Shown: in pieces, positions 9,273 to 17,771 of the stretch
Numbering within the stretch: position 1 is the first letter of the stretch
Layout: every line of letters starts with the position of its first letter
Source: JBDTNL01 sp039933785
GTDB taxonomy: Bacteria > Acidobacteriota > Thermoanaerobaculia > Multivoradales > JAGPDF01
DNA: 31,971 bases
Assembly: GCA_039933785.1 (NCBI GenBank)
Contig: JBDTNL010000043.1
Location: forward strand, 1-31,971
Direction: 5' to 3'
The notes under the pieces: model-generated
What the model saw: only the letters and a program-made list of their open reading frames with translations
Database searches by the model: none
What the model was told of the DNA's origin: nothing
Position numbers and translations under genes: made by a program

Positions 9273-10103
9273 ATGGTGAAGCGTCTCCTGACGGCCGCGG
9301 TGGGCGTTCCGCTTTCGCTTCTCGCGGTGTTCAAGATGCCTTGGGTGGCGTTTTTTCTGCTCTGCGTCTTGGTATTCGACTGGGGTGCGTTCGAATTCGT
9401 GCGGTTGCTTCGGGCTTCGGCTCCGCATGCGCCGCTCACTTCGCTGGTGGCACTGGTGCCGCTCGCGGCGCTCGCGATTGTCTTGGCGCTGGATGGCGGG
9501 CCGTTCGGCCGGGCCGCGGGTGCCTGGATGGTGAGCGCGGCCGCGCTGCTCTCGATCGGACTCTCGTCGCTGGTGTTGTTCAGTCGAACGCCGGTCCAGG
9601 AGGGACTGGCGGCGCTGGGGATCTTGAGCTTTGGGATTCCGTATTTCGCGCTGCCAATCGCAAGCATCACCTGGCTGCAGCGCCACAATCCGTGGCTGGT
9701 CTTCCTGCTTTGCGCGATCGTGTGGCTGGGTGACACGGCGGCGCTCTATTTTGGATCGCTGCTCGGCAAGCGTCGCTTGGCTCCGGTGGTCAGTCCCAAG
9801 AAGAGCTGGGAGGGAGCGCTCGCCGGGTTCTTGGTGAGCGTGATTGCCACCGCGGTGTGGAGCTACTGCCAGCTGGGCCGTATCGACGGTCCGTTGGTTG
9901 CAGTCGGCGCGGTGACGGCGATCGCGGCGCAGATCGGGGATCTGGTCGAGTCGCTGCTCAAGCGCGGGGTTGGAGTGAAGGATTCGGGAGGCGTGCTGCC
10001 CGGTCATGGCGGGATGTTCGACCGCATGGACTCGATGCTCTTCGCCGGGCCGACTCTCTTGGTCGGCCTGTGGGCGGTAGGCTTCGAAGGCTTGCCGCTG
10101 TGA
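9273..10103 (+). CDS. cdsA: Phosphatidate cytidylyltransferase
   Basis: Integral membrane enzyme that makes CDP-diacylglycerol from phosphatidic acid and CTP, the branch point of phospholipid synthesis. It has 276 residues with about seven or eight hydrophobic helices. SPKKSWEGALAG and the C-terminal CDS signature (LLKRGVGVKDSG, LPGHGGMFDRMDS) contain the metal- and substrate-binding residues of the family. A GGAGAAG ribosome site lies just before the ATG. Its stop codon overlaps the GTG start of dxr by four bases, implying translational coupling. Confidence 0.96.
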   Translation: MVKRLLTAAVGVPLSLLAVFKMPWVAFFLLCVLVFDWGAFEFVRLLRASAPHAPLTSLVALVPLAALAIVLALDGGPFGRAAGAWMVSAAALLSIGLSSLVLFSRTPVQEGLAALGILSFGIPYFALPIASITWLQRHNPWLVFLLCAIVWLGDTAALYFGSLLGKRRLAPVVSPKKSWEGALAGFLVSVIATAVWSYCQLGRIDGPLVAVGAVTAIAAQIGDLVESLLKRGVGVKDSGGVLPGHGGMFDRMDSMLFAGPTLLVGLWAVGFEGLPL

Positions 10104-11257
10104 CCCTGCGCCTGGCCATCCTCGGGTCGACCGGTTCGATCGGCACCAGCGTTCTGGAGGTCGTACGGCACCATCCGGACCGCTTGTCAGTTTCGACGCT
10201 GGCGGCATTTGGCCGAGATCCCGAGTTGCTGCTGCGCCAGGCAGAGGAGTTTCGTCCGGCGCTAGTCGCGGTCCGCGACGAGAGCGCCGCACGTCAATTG
10301 GAAAAGCGCCTGCCAGAGGGGACTCTCCTCGCAGTAGGTATCGAGGGTCTGCTCGCCGCGGCCACCTTTCCCAATGCCGATCGCGTCATCGCCGCCATGG
10401 TCGGCGCCGCAGGTCTGCCGCCCGCCCATGCCGCGCTCGCCGCGGGCAAGGATGTGGCACTCGCCAACAAGGAATCGCTGGTGGTCGCGGGACGGCTGCT
10501 CACTCGGCTCGCGGCGGAGCGCGGCGCCACGCTGCTTCCGATCGACAGCGAGCATGTGGCATTGCACCAAGCGTTGCGCTGCGGCGACCCCGGCGAGGTG
10601 GATCGTCTGGTCCTCACTGCGTCGGGCGGGCCCTTCCGGACTCGCGAGCGTTCGACCTGGGACACCATCCGCCCCGAGGACGCGCTCAAGCATCCGACCT
10701 GGTCGATGGGCGCCAAGATCACCATCGACTCGGCGACGCTGATGAACAAGGGCCTGGAGCTCATCGAAGCGAGCCATCTGTTCGGGGTCCCGCCGGAGCG
10801 CATCGGGGTGGTGGTGCACCCGCAGTCGATCGTCCATTCGTTCGTCGAGTTCCGCGACGGTTCGTTCCTGGCCCAGCTGTCGCGTAACGACATGGTCTTT
10901 CCCATCCAGTACGCGCTGTCGTTCCCGGAGCGCTGGGAGAATCGCTTCGACCGCTTGCGGCTCGATCAAATGGGGAGCCTGCAGTTCGAGCCGCTGGACG
11001 AGGAGAAGTTCCCGACCGTGGCCCTGGCTCGGCAGGCGTTCGCCACCTCGGATAGCGCCCCGGCGGTCATGAACGCCGCCAACGAGGTCGCCGTGCACGC
11101 CTTTCTTGCGCAGCGTCTGGCCTTCACCGAGATCGTGCCTACGATCGAACGCGTGCTCGCGGCACACTCGCCGGGTGGGATCGACTCGCTCGACGAGGCC
11201 CTGGAATACGACCGCTGGGGCCGCGAACGGGCCGAGCTCGAGATCGCCCGAAACTAG
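10100..11257 (+). CDS. dxr: 1-deoxy-D-xylulose 5-phosphate reductoisomerase
   Basis: Second enzyme of the MEP isoprenoid pathway; reduces and rearranges DXP to MEP using NADPH and a divalent metal. Starting at GTG 10100 (GTGA overlap with the cdsA stop) it has 385 residues, the usual size. Visible are the NADPH-binding GSTGSIG at 9-15, LANKESLVVAG, the metal-site PIDSEHVALHQ, the substrate loop TIDSATLMNKGLELIEASHLF and HPQSIVHSFVEFRDGS. The open frame extends upstream inside cdsA but that part is a shadow. Together with uppS this supplies precursor and product of the lipid-carrier route. Confidence 0.96.
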   Translation: MTLRLAILGSTGSIGTSVLEVVRHHPDRLSVSTLAAFGRDPELLLRQAEEFRPALVAVRDESAARQLEKRLPEGTLLAVGIEGLLAAATFPNADRVIAAMVGAAGLPPAHAALAAGKDVALANKESLVVAGRLLTRLAAERGATLLPIDSEHVALHQALRCGDPGEVDRLVLTASGGPFRTRERSTWDTIRPEDALKHPTWSMGAKITIDSATLMNKGLELIEASHLFGVPPERIGVVVHPQSIVHSFVEFRDGSFLAQLSRNDMVFPIQYALSFPERWENRFDRLRLDQMGSLQFEPLDEEKFPTVALARQAFATSDSAPAVMNAANEVAVHAFLAQRLAFTEIVPTIERVLAAHSPGGIDSLDEALEYDRWGRERAELEIARN

Positions 11258-11387
11258 GATCCCCCCATTCGCCCCGGTCGCCGAGGCCCGAAGTGAGGCT
11301 CGGATAGAATGACGCTCGGAGCGGCCCCCAGCCGCCGCAGAACCGATTCCGCAATCCCGACCAGTTCCGAACGGATCTCGAGGAACC

Positions 11388-12692
11388 ATGCCCGAAATCG
11401 TCTCTACCATTCTCGCTTTCGTGTTTGCTCTCGGCACGATCATCTTCGTGCACGAGTCCGGTCACTTGCTGGTGGCCAAGGCCTTCGGCATGCGCGTGCT
11501 CACATTCTCACTCGGCTTCGGCAAGCGGCTCTTCGGTTGGAAGCGCGGTGAGACCGACTACCGGGTCTCGCTGTTTCCGCTCGGCGGCTACGTCAAGCTC
11601 GGCGGTGAGCTGCCTGACGAGCGCACCGACGATCCCAAGGAGTTCCTGAACCGGCCGCGTTGGCAGCGCATCGTGGTCTATCTCGCCGGTCCGACGATGA
11701 ACGTGGTGCTCGCCATCCTGCTGATCGCGATCGTCTTCATGATCGGCATCGAGGTGCCCGACTTGCAGGACATTCCGCCCGTGCTCGGCACCGTCGAAGC
11801 AGGCTCCTCGGCTGCGGCCGCGGGCTTGCAGCCCGGCGACACCATCGTCGAGGTCAAGGGCAAGGCGATGTCGCGCTGGCAGGACGTCGGATTCGAAATG
11901 ATGACCTCGGCGAATCGACCGCTCGCCCTGACCGTCGATCACAACGGCGTGCGGCGCGCGGTCGAGGTCACTCCCGGGAAGGTGCCGAACTACGACTTCG
12001 GCGATACCGCCGGGATGTACCCGGTGGTTCGCCCGCGCGTGATGCAAGTGCTCGCGGGCGCTCCCGCCGAGGCCGCTGGCTTTAAGCCTGAGGACACGAT
12101 CCGAAAGGTCGATGGCAAGCCGGTCACCGACCCCCAGGACTTCGTGCAATACATCGAGACGCACGCGTCCCAGTTGGTGAAGGTGGAGGTCGACCGCGCG
12201 GGCCAGCTGGTCACCCTCGAAGTGACTCCGCTGCCGAAGGCCGAAGGCAAGGGCAAGATCGGAATCAGCGTCGGGGTCTATCAACGCTTCCCTCCCGGCC
12301 GCGCCATCGTCGAGAGCGCAAAGTACAACTGGCACATTACGCAACAGACGTTCGCGGTGCTGGGCAAGATCTTCAAGCGTGAGATCGCTGCCAAGAGCGC
12401 GCTCTCGGGTCCGATCGAGATCGCCTCGATGTCCGGCGCTGCAGCGCGGAGCGGGTTCAAGAACCTGCTCTATTTCATGGGTTTCATTAGCATCTCAATC
12501 GGCATTCTCAACCTGCTGCCGGTACCGATCCTCGATGGCGGTCAAATCACCATCTTGATCATCGAGGGTATCCTGCGGCGCGATCTCTCGATGGTGACCA
12601 AGGAACGCCTGGCGCAGGTGGGCTTCGTGATGCTCATGGCTCTGATGGCCACGGTGCTGTACTTCGACACCGCCAAACGTTTCTTCAAATAA
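11388..12692 (+). CDS. rseP: RseP-type site-2 intramembrane zinc metalloprotease
   Basis: Membrane-embedded protease that makes the second cut in regulated intramembrane proteolysis, typically of anti-sigma factors in envelope stress. It has 434 residues: an N-terminal helix with HESGH (His22, Glu23, His26), GGYVKLGGE, two tandem PDZ domains in the periplasmic part (PGDTIVEVKGKAM near 150, then PEDTIRKVDGKPV near 235), and the C-terminal NLLPVPILDGGQ carrying the third zinc ligand Asp. A GAGGAACC site precedes the ATG. The 130 bp after dxr could hold a promoter, but none is convincing. The stop abuts that of the convergent MarR gene with no spacer. Confidence 0.95.
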   Translation: MPEIVSTILAFVFALGTIIFVHESGHLLVAKAFGMRVLTFSLGFGKRLFGWKRGETDYRVSLFPLGGYVKLGGELPDERTDDPKEFLNRPRWQRIVVYLAGPTMNVVLAILLIAIVFMIGIEVPDLQDIPPVLGTVEAGSSAAAAGLQPGDTIVEVKGKAMSRWQDVGFEMMTSANRPLALTVDHNGVRRAVEVTPGKVPNYDFGDTAGMYPVVRPRVMQVLAGAPAEAAGFKPEDTIRKVDGKPVTDPQDFVQYIETHASQLVKVEVDRAGQLVTLEVTPLPKAEGKGKIGISVGVYQRFPPGRAIVESAKYNWHITQQTFAVLGKIFKREIAAKSALSGPIEIASMSGAAARSGFKNLLYFMGFISISIGILNLLPVPILDGGQITILIIEGILRRDLSMVTKERLAQVGFVMLMALMATVLYFDTAKRFFK

Positions 12693-13103
12693 TCAGCCTT
12701 CGTCGAGCGCGGCGAGGAGCTCCTTCAGCTGCGGCGCCAGACGCCGGAGCTCGGCGCGATGGGCCTTGGCGAGGCTGGCGAGGACTTCCTCGCCGTGCTT
12801 CGTGAGCGCCAGTCTGACCTGGCGTCGATCCTCGCCGGTGCGCGAGCGTTCGACGAGATCCTGGGCCACCAAGCGATCGGCCAATCCCACGGCGCTGTGA
12901 TGCCTCACTTGGAGTTGCTCGGCGAGCTCGCCGACCGTGATTGCGCTGTCGCCAGCGAAGCCGCGGACGGCCAGCAAAGCCTGATGCTGCTGTGGCGGCA
13001 GACCGCAGGCGCGGGCCGCATCCTCGCTGAACTTCTGGAACCGCCGCAGGGTGGATCGAAAGAGCGCCAGCGTGCGGTACTGGTCGTCCGAAACGTGAGC
13101 CAC
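12693..13103 (-). CDS. MarR-family transcriptional regulator
   Basis: A 136-residue winged-helix regulator. The recognition helix region is RHHSAVGLADRLVAQDLVER, followed by the wing RTGEDRRQVRLALTKHGEEVL, the most conserved part of the family. Flanking helices at both ends should form the dimer interface. The GTG at 13103 directly follows an in-frame TAG, so it is the earliest possible start; the ribosome site is poor. It lies 38 bp downstream of the SulP gene on the same strand and is probably co-transcribed with it, so the transporter may be a target. Ligand unknown. Confidence 0.9.
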   Translation of the reverse strand: MAHVSDDQYRTLALFRSTLRRFQKFSEDAARACGLPPQQHQALLAVRGFAGDSAITVGELAEQLQVRHHSAVGLADRLVAQDLVERSRTGEDRRQVRLALTKHGEEVLASLAKAHRAELRRLAPQLKELLAALDEG

Positions 13104-13141
13104 CGGTTCATTCTATTGCCTCGCGGCGCGATGCTTTTGCT

Positions 13142-14866
13142 TCAAACTAGCGTGCGAGCGCGTTCGAGCGCGGCCTCGAATGAGGTGAAGAGCTCGACTC
13201 CGGCGCGCTTGCGCCAACCGGCCTTGAGCACCGCGCGCAACGGCTGGCCCTGGGCTCCGGCGACCACGACCGTGACGCCTCCGCGATGGAGGCGCTCGAG
13301 GGCCGACTCGAGGCTCACCAGCCCGGTTACGTCGAGGGCAGGCACGCCGCTCATATCGAGGACTAACACCTTCACCGTCTTGTCCCAGCGCTGCAACGCC
13401 TCCATTGCCTTGCGCGCGGCGCCAAAGAAGAGCGGCCCGGCGATCTGGTAGACCAGCACACCCTTGGGCAGCGGCAGCGTCGAGCGCAGCCGATGCTCGG
13501 CGAGGACGCTGCCGCCCGAGACCTCGGCCATGCGGCGCATGAAGAGCAATGCGCCGACCAGCACGCCAACCGTCACCGAGACCACCATGTCGAAGACCAC
13601 GGTGAGGAATAGGCAGAGGAGCAGGAGCAAGACGTCGCTCTTCGGGGCGGCGCGCAGCATGCGCAGCACGTGCCGCGGCTCCCCCATGTTCCAAGCCACG
13701 AGGAGGAGCAGCGCCGCGAGCGAGGCCATGGGCAGATAGGCGAGGAGTGGCGCGAGCAGCAGCACCGCGAGCAGCACGAAGACGGAGTGCACAATGGCCG
13801 CGATGGGCGAGCGTGCGCCGGAGCGGATGTTGGTGGCCGTGCGGGCGATGGCTCCGGTCGCCGCGAAGCCGCCGAAGAATGGCGCCAGGATGTTGCCGGT
13901 ACCGAGCGCTAGGAGCTCGGCGTCAGGATCGTGACGAGTTCCCGCCATGCCGTCGGCGACCACCGCGGAGAGCAGCGATTCGATGGCGCCGAGCAGCGCG
14001 ATGGCGAACGCCGCCGGTGCGAGCTCGCGCAATACCTCGAACGACAATCCCAACGGCTCGCCGTGCGGTCCGGGAAAAGCCCAAGGCAGGAGCGGCAGGG
14101 GCGGCAACCGTGGGATGCCGGAATGCGTCACTCCGGCGACCACGTAGGAGAAGCGGCTGCCGATAGTCGCCGCCTGGGCGCCGGGAACGAAGTGCGCAAC
14201 GACGGCGGCGAGCGAGAGCGCCACCAGAGCGCCGGGGATCCTTGGGCTTAGCTTGGGCCAGACGAGGAGCAACGCGAGCGTCAGGGCGCCAATCGCGGCA
14301 TCGGCGAAGTGCGCACTCGGAAGGGCGCCGGCCAGCGCCGCGACTCGGCCGAGCGTGTGGTCCGGTAGCTTGGCGACCTCGAGCCCGAGGAAATCCTTCA
14401 GCTGCAGTGTGGCGATGACGATCGCGATGCCGGCGGTGAAGCCCGTGGTGACCGGCATGGGGACGAACTCCATCACCTTGCCCAGGCGCGCGACACCCAT
14501 CGCGAGTAGAAGCACTCCCGCCATCATGCTCGCGAGCAGTAGACCGGCAACGCCGTAGCGCGCCGCCACTGGGGCCAGCAAGACGACGAACGCGGCGGTG
14601 GGGCCGGTGACTTGAACCGACGACCCGCCGAGCGCCGCGACGACTGCGCCGGCCACGATGGCCGTGTACAAGCCATACTGCGGCGGTACTCCCGAGGCGA
14701 TGGCGAGCGCCATGGAAAGCGGTAGCGCGACCACGCCGACCACGACTCCGGCCAGCATGTCGGCGCGCAGATCCTCTCCGCTGTAACCGCGCCTGAACGC
14801 GGCGCGCAAGGCGATCGCGGGTCGCGGCAAGGATCCCGCCGCGATCGGTTCCGTATTCAAGGGCAT
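13142..14866 (-). CDS. SulP-family anion transporter with STAS domain
   Basis: A 574-residue inner-membrane transporter of the SulP (SLC26) family, which moves sulfate, bicarbonate or dicarboxylates. The N-terminal half shows the family sequence DMLAGVVVGVVALPLSMALA, SGVPPQYGLYTAIVAG and VTGPTAAFVVLLAP. About 12 further hydrophobic helices follow, with TGAIARTATNIRSGA. The last ~110 residues form a STAS domain with VLDMSGVPALDVTGL; the usual phosphorylatable Ser position is a Thr. The ATG at 14866 has a GGAGG site 8 bases upstream. It is followed by a MarR gene and is divergent from the kinase-like gene. Sulfate versus bicarbonate cannot be decided; no carbonic anhydrase or sulfur gene is adjacent. 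Confidence 0.92.
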   Translation of the reverse strand: MPLNTEPIAAGSLPRPAIALRAAFRRGYSGEDLRADMLAGVVVGVVALPLSMALAIASGVPPQYGLYTAIVAGAVVAALGGSSVQVTGPTAAFVVLLAPVAARYGVAGLLLASMMAGVLLLAMGVARLGKVMEFVPMPVTTGFTAGIAIVIATLQLKDFLGLEVAKLPDHTLGRVAALAGALPSAHFADAAIGALTLALLLVWPKLSPRIPGALVALSLAAVVAHFVPGAQAATIGSRFSYVVAGVTHSGIPRLPPLPLLPWAFPGPHGEPLGLSFEVLRELAPAAFAIALLGAIESLLSAVVADGMAGTRHDPDAELLALGTGNILAPFFGGFAATGAIARTATNIRSGARSPIAAIVHSVFVLLAVLLLAPLLAYLPMASLAALLLLVAWNMGEPRHVLRMLRAAPKSDVLLLLLCLFLTVVFDMVVSVTVGVLVGALLFMRRMAEVSGGSVLAEHRLRSTLPLPKGVLVYQIAGPLFFGAARKAMEALQRWDKTVKVLVLDMSGVPALDVTGLVSLESALERLHRGGVTVVVAGAQGQPLRAVLKAGWRKRAGVELFTSFEAALERARTLV

Positions 14867-14981
14867 TTGCGTGGCCTCCGAAGCCGCGGATCGGGTGACC
14901 TAGGGTGAGGCCTGCGCGGGGGGTTCAGTGTACCTGCGATCACCGCATGCCGTGGTACCATCTCAATCGTCACCGCACGGT

Positions 14982-17771
14982 ATGGAAACCATCGGAAAGT
15001 ACGAAGTCGTACGCAGCATGGGCACTGGCGTGCTCGGAGAGATTTACGAGGCGAGGGGTGCCGTGACTGGCGCCCGCTGTGTCCTCAAGATCTGCGCGCT
15101 CGAAGACGCCGAGGTGCGGGCGGAGTTCCTCGCCGCGGCCGAGCGCTCGCTCGAGCTCATCCATCCCTCGATCGCCAGCGTGCTCGATTGCGGCACTGAA
15201 GCGGGCAAGCCCTACCTCGCTGAGGAGTTCCTTTCCGGCGAGGGTCTCGATCGGCGGCTCGAACGCGGGGCGCCGATCGGCATGCAGGCTTCGGTCTCGC
15301 TGCTCTTCCAAGTCGCTCAGGCGCTGGCCGCCGCGTCCGAACGCGGACTGCTGCATCGCGAATTGCGCCCTTCTTGCATTCGCCTGCTCGCGGATGGCCG
15401 GGCCAAGGTCCAGGGCTTCGGCATCGCCCATCTCGCACGCACCGCCGCCGGGCATCAGGCCGGATCCGCTGAGTCGGTCGGCGACATGGCGTACGTCTCG
15501 CCGGAACAGATTCGCGGTGAGACGCTGGATGCGCGCTCGGACCAGTTCTCGTTTGGGGTCGTCGCTTACGAGTTGCTCTCCGGTCGGCGGCCCTTCGGCG
15601 GCGAGCATTCCGCGGACCTGATGGTGCAGGTGCTCTCATCGGAGCCCATCTCGCTCGTCGACCGCAGCCCGGATTGCGCGCCGGCGCTCTCGCGGCTCGT
15701 GATGCGTTGCCTGGAGAAGGATCCCGCGCGCCGCTTCGCCGACACCGCGCAACTGGTCGAGGCAATGGCGCCATTGGTCGACGTGGTCACCAGTGGAGCC
15801 AGGACCGTGACCCGGGTTCTCGAACCCACCGAGTTGCAGGAGGTCGCGGTTTCGCCCGAGGCCAAGCGTTCCGAGGCGCGGGCTCGCATCGCGCAGCATC
15901 TTTTGCGTGGCGAGCTCACCCAGGCCGAAGCGGGCCTGCGCGACGCGGAGCGCCACTGGGGCGGTACGAGCGCCTACGTCGACCTGCGCCAGCGGTTAAA
16001 CGAGCTGCGCGACGCCGAACGCCGGACGCAAGTGAAGTCGTTGCTCGACAGCGCACGCCGGTTCCTCGGCGACCGCGATTTCGATCTCGCGCAACGCGCC
16101 TGCGTCGAGGCGTTGACCTTCGACCCAGCGGAGCCTGAGGCGCATCGATTGCTCGCCGAGATTCGCAAGGAGCTCGAGCACGAGCGGCGCCAGGACGAGA
16201 TGGAGGCCAGCCGTTCGATCGCCCGCGCCGCGGTCGCCGAGCTGCTTGCCAGCCCGGATCCGCCGCAGCGTCCGTTCCCAGGTGGCGTGGCGCTCGACGC
16301 CACGGCCGATAGCGCAGGCGCGGAGCTCGAGGCCACCAGAGCCGGAGTGGTCGAGACGGAGTGGTCGGCGGAACCTTCGGCGTTCGATCGGACCACGGCG
16401 TTGCCCTCGGCACCATCGCTCCCGTCGCCTCCGTCGAGCCCTGCATCAACGACCGGCGAGAGGACGACGGTACTCCCGGTTTCTTTGTCGAACATCACCG
16501 ACGCGCCCACTGCGGCATTCGCGGCCGCAGCCGCTGCTGCACCGCCGCCGGTCCTGCCAAGTGTCGTGGCGCCAGCGGCCAGCCGGATCGAAACCCTGCT
16601 TGCCGCCGGGAAGCTCGACGAGGCGCGCCTGGCGCTCGAGGAGCTCAAGGCCAACCTGCGCGGCGACGAGACGGTTCGCCGCGAGCACGCGCGGCTCTCG
16701 GCAGCCCTGCTCGACGCGTACCATGCGCAGCGTCTGCTGCGGCCTTCGGGAGCGCGGCCGTTGCCGGTGACGGGGAGCTTCGAATCGACCGGTTCGCGCG
16801 CCAGCGTCACGGCCCCCAGGGCGACGCCGCCGGCCATGCCGGTGCCCGCGCTCGCTCCGGGGTTGACCTTCACCGAGCCGCCGCCCTTGCCCGTGGTGCC
16901 CACGCCTCAGCAAACACCGGCTCAGGCCGCGCCTCAAGGATCCAAGAAGAGCGGCGGCAGAGCCCTGCTTTGGATTGGTCTCGGACTTGCGGGCCTCGTC
17001 GTCCTAGGCGCTGTTGCCGGTGGTCTCTGGTACTTCACCCACCGCCAGTCGGCGACTGCCGTGCCGGCGCTCGCTCCCCTGCCAGTGCCTCCGCGCCCGG
17101 GGCGTCTGACCTTCCCGCCCAATGCTCTTCCCGGCTTGACGGTGACCGTCGACGGAAGCGCGCCCAATGCGCTTGGCCCTGGTGTGGCGCTGAGCTTGCC
17201 GGCTGGGGAGCACGTGCTGTCGTTCGCGGCCGACGGGATGCAGCCGCAGGAGTTGCGCATGCAGCTCGCAGCCGGAGAGGCGCGCACGCAATCGACGCCG
17301 ATCCTCGTGCCCCTGCCGCCTCCGGAGCCGGAGGTCGTCGCTGCGGATCCGGCTGCCGTTGCACAAGCGAAGGCCAAGAAGAAGAAAGTAGTGCTTGCGC
17401 CGGCTCCTGCTCCGCCGCCCGTTGAGCCGGCTCCGGCTCCTGCTCCGCCGCCCGTGGTCAAGGTCCAGCGCGGAGACCTGGTCGAGGCCGGTCCGGGCGT
17501 CACGCCGCCGAAGACGATCAAGATGCAGGGCGCCAAGTATCCCGACCGCGCCAAGCGTGAGAAGCGCGAGGCCACCATCGGCGTGCTCGTGTTGGTCGAC
17601 GAGAACGGGCGAGTGGCCGAGACCAAGATTCAGGAAGGCGATCCATTCGGCGTCGGATTCGAACCGGCCGCGCTCGAGGCAGTGCGGCAGGCGACCTTCG
17701 AGGCGGCGACGAAGGACGGCGTGGCGGTGAAGATGTGGAAGCTGGTTCGGGTGGGCTTCCGGCTCAAGTAG
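14982..17771 (+). CDS. Predicted pseudokinase receptor: Ser/Thr kinase fold, membrane segment, TonB-like C-terminus
   Basis: A 929-residue protein with an N-terminal eukaryotic-like Ser/Thr kinase fold (about 7-270). The glycine loop GTGVLG, the ATP-anchoring Lys36 in VLK and helix-C Glu54 are kept. The catalytic loop reads HRELRPSCI, so the catalytic Asp is Glu127 and the metal-binding Asn is Cys132. The DFG triad reads GFG at 145-147. Loss of all three predicts little or no phosphotransfer. Then come a helical repeat-like region, Ala/Pro-rich linkers, a hydrophobic segment near 660-690 (LWIGLGLAGLVVLGA), a PEGA-like beta region, and a TonB-type C-terminus (YPDRAKREKREATIGVLVLVDENG). The start is set at ATG 14982 just before the kinase fold; a GTG at 14928 with a better G-rich site would add 18 residues. 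The last 8 bp overlap the convergent M48 gene. Confidence 0.88.
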   Translation: METIGKYEVVRSMGTGVLGEIYEARGAVTGARCVLKICALEDAEVRAEFLAAAERSLELIHPSIASVLDCGTEAGKPYLAEEFLSGEGLDRRLERGAPIGMQASVSLLFQVAQALAAASERGLLHRELRPSCIRLLADGRAKVQGFGIAHLARTAAGHQAGSAESVGDMAYVSPEQIRGETLDARSDQFSFGVVAYELLSGRRPFGGEHSADLMVQVLSSEPISLVDRSPDCAPALSRLVMRCLEKDPARRFADTAQLVEAMAPLVDVVTSGARTVTRVLEPTELQEVAVSPEAKRSEARARIAQHLLRGELTQAEAGLRDAERHWGGTSAYVDLRQRLNELRDAERRTQVKSLLDSARRFLGDRDFDLAQRACVEALTFDPAEPEAHRLLAEIRKELEHERRQDEMEASRSIARAAVAELLASPDPPQRPFPGGVALDATADSAGAELEATRAGVVETEWSAEPSAFDRTTALPSAPSLPSPPSSPASTTGERTTVLPVSLSNITDAPTAAFAAAAAAAPPPVLPSVVAPAASRIETLLAAGKLDEARLALEELKANLRGDETVRREHARLSAALLDAYHAQRLLRPSGARPLPVTGSFESTGSRASVTAPRATPPAMPVPALAPGLTFTEPPPLPVVPTPQQTPAQAAPQGSKKSGGRALLWIGLGLAGLVVLGAVAGGLWYFTHRQSATAVPALAPLPVPPRPGRLTFPPNALPGLTVTVDGSAPNALGPGVALSLPAGEHVLSFAADGMQPQELRMQLAAGEARTQSTPILVPLPPPEPEVVAADPAAVAQAKAKKKKVVLAPAPAPPPVEPAPAPAPPPVVKVQRGDLVEAGPGVTPPKTIKMQGAKYPDRAKREKREATIGVLVLVDENGRVAETKIQEGDPFGVGFEPAALEAVRQATFEAATKDGVAVKMWKLVRVGFRLK
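17400..17455 (+). repeat. 23-bp direct repeat in the Pro/Ala linker of the kinase-like gene
   Basis: An identical 23-base unit occurs at 17400-17422 and 17433-17455, offset by 33 bp (11 codons). It encodes two copies of APAPPPVEP-like linker. The in-frame spacing means slippage between the copies would lengthen or shorten the linker before the C-terminal domain without a frameshift. Confidence 0.85.

Noticed and set aside
7605..10292. Very long minus-strand frame opposite truA, uppS, cdsA and the start of dxr
   Set aside because: The opposite strand encodes clearly conserved enzymes; the translation here is Arg/Gln/His-rich with no family features. Only its C-terminal 196 residues (GNAT) are real.
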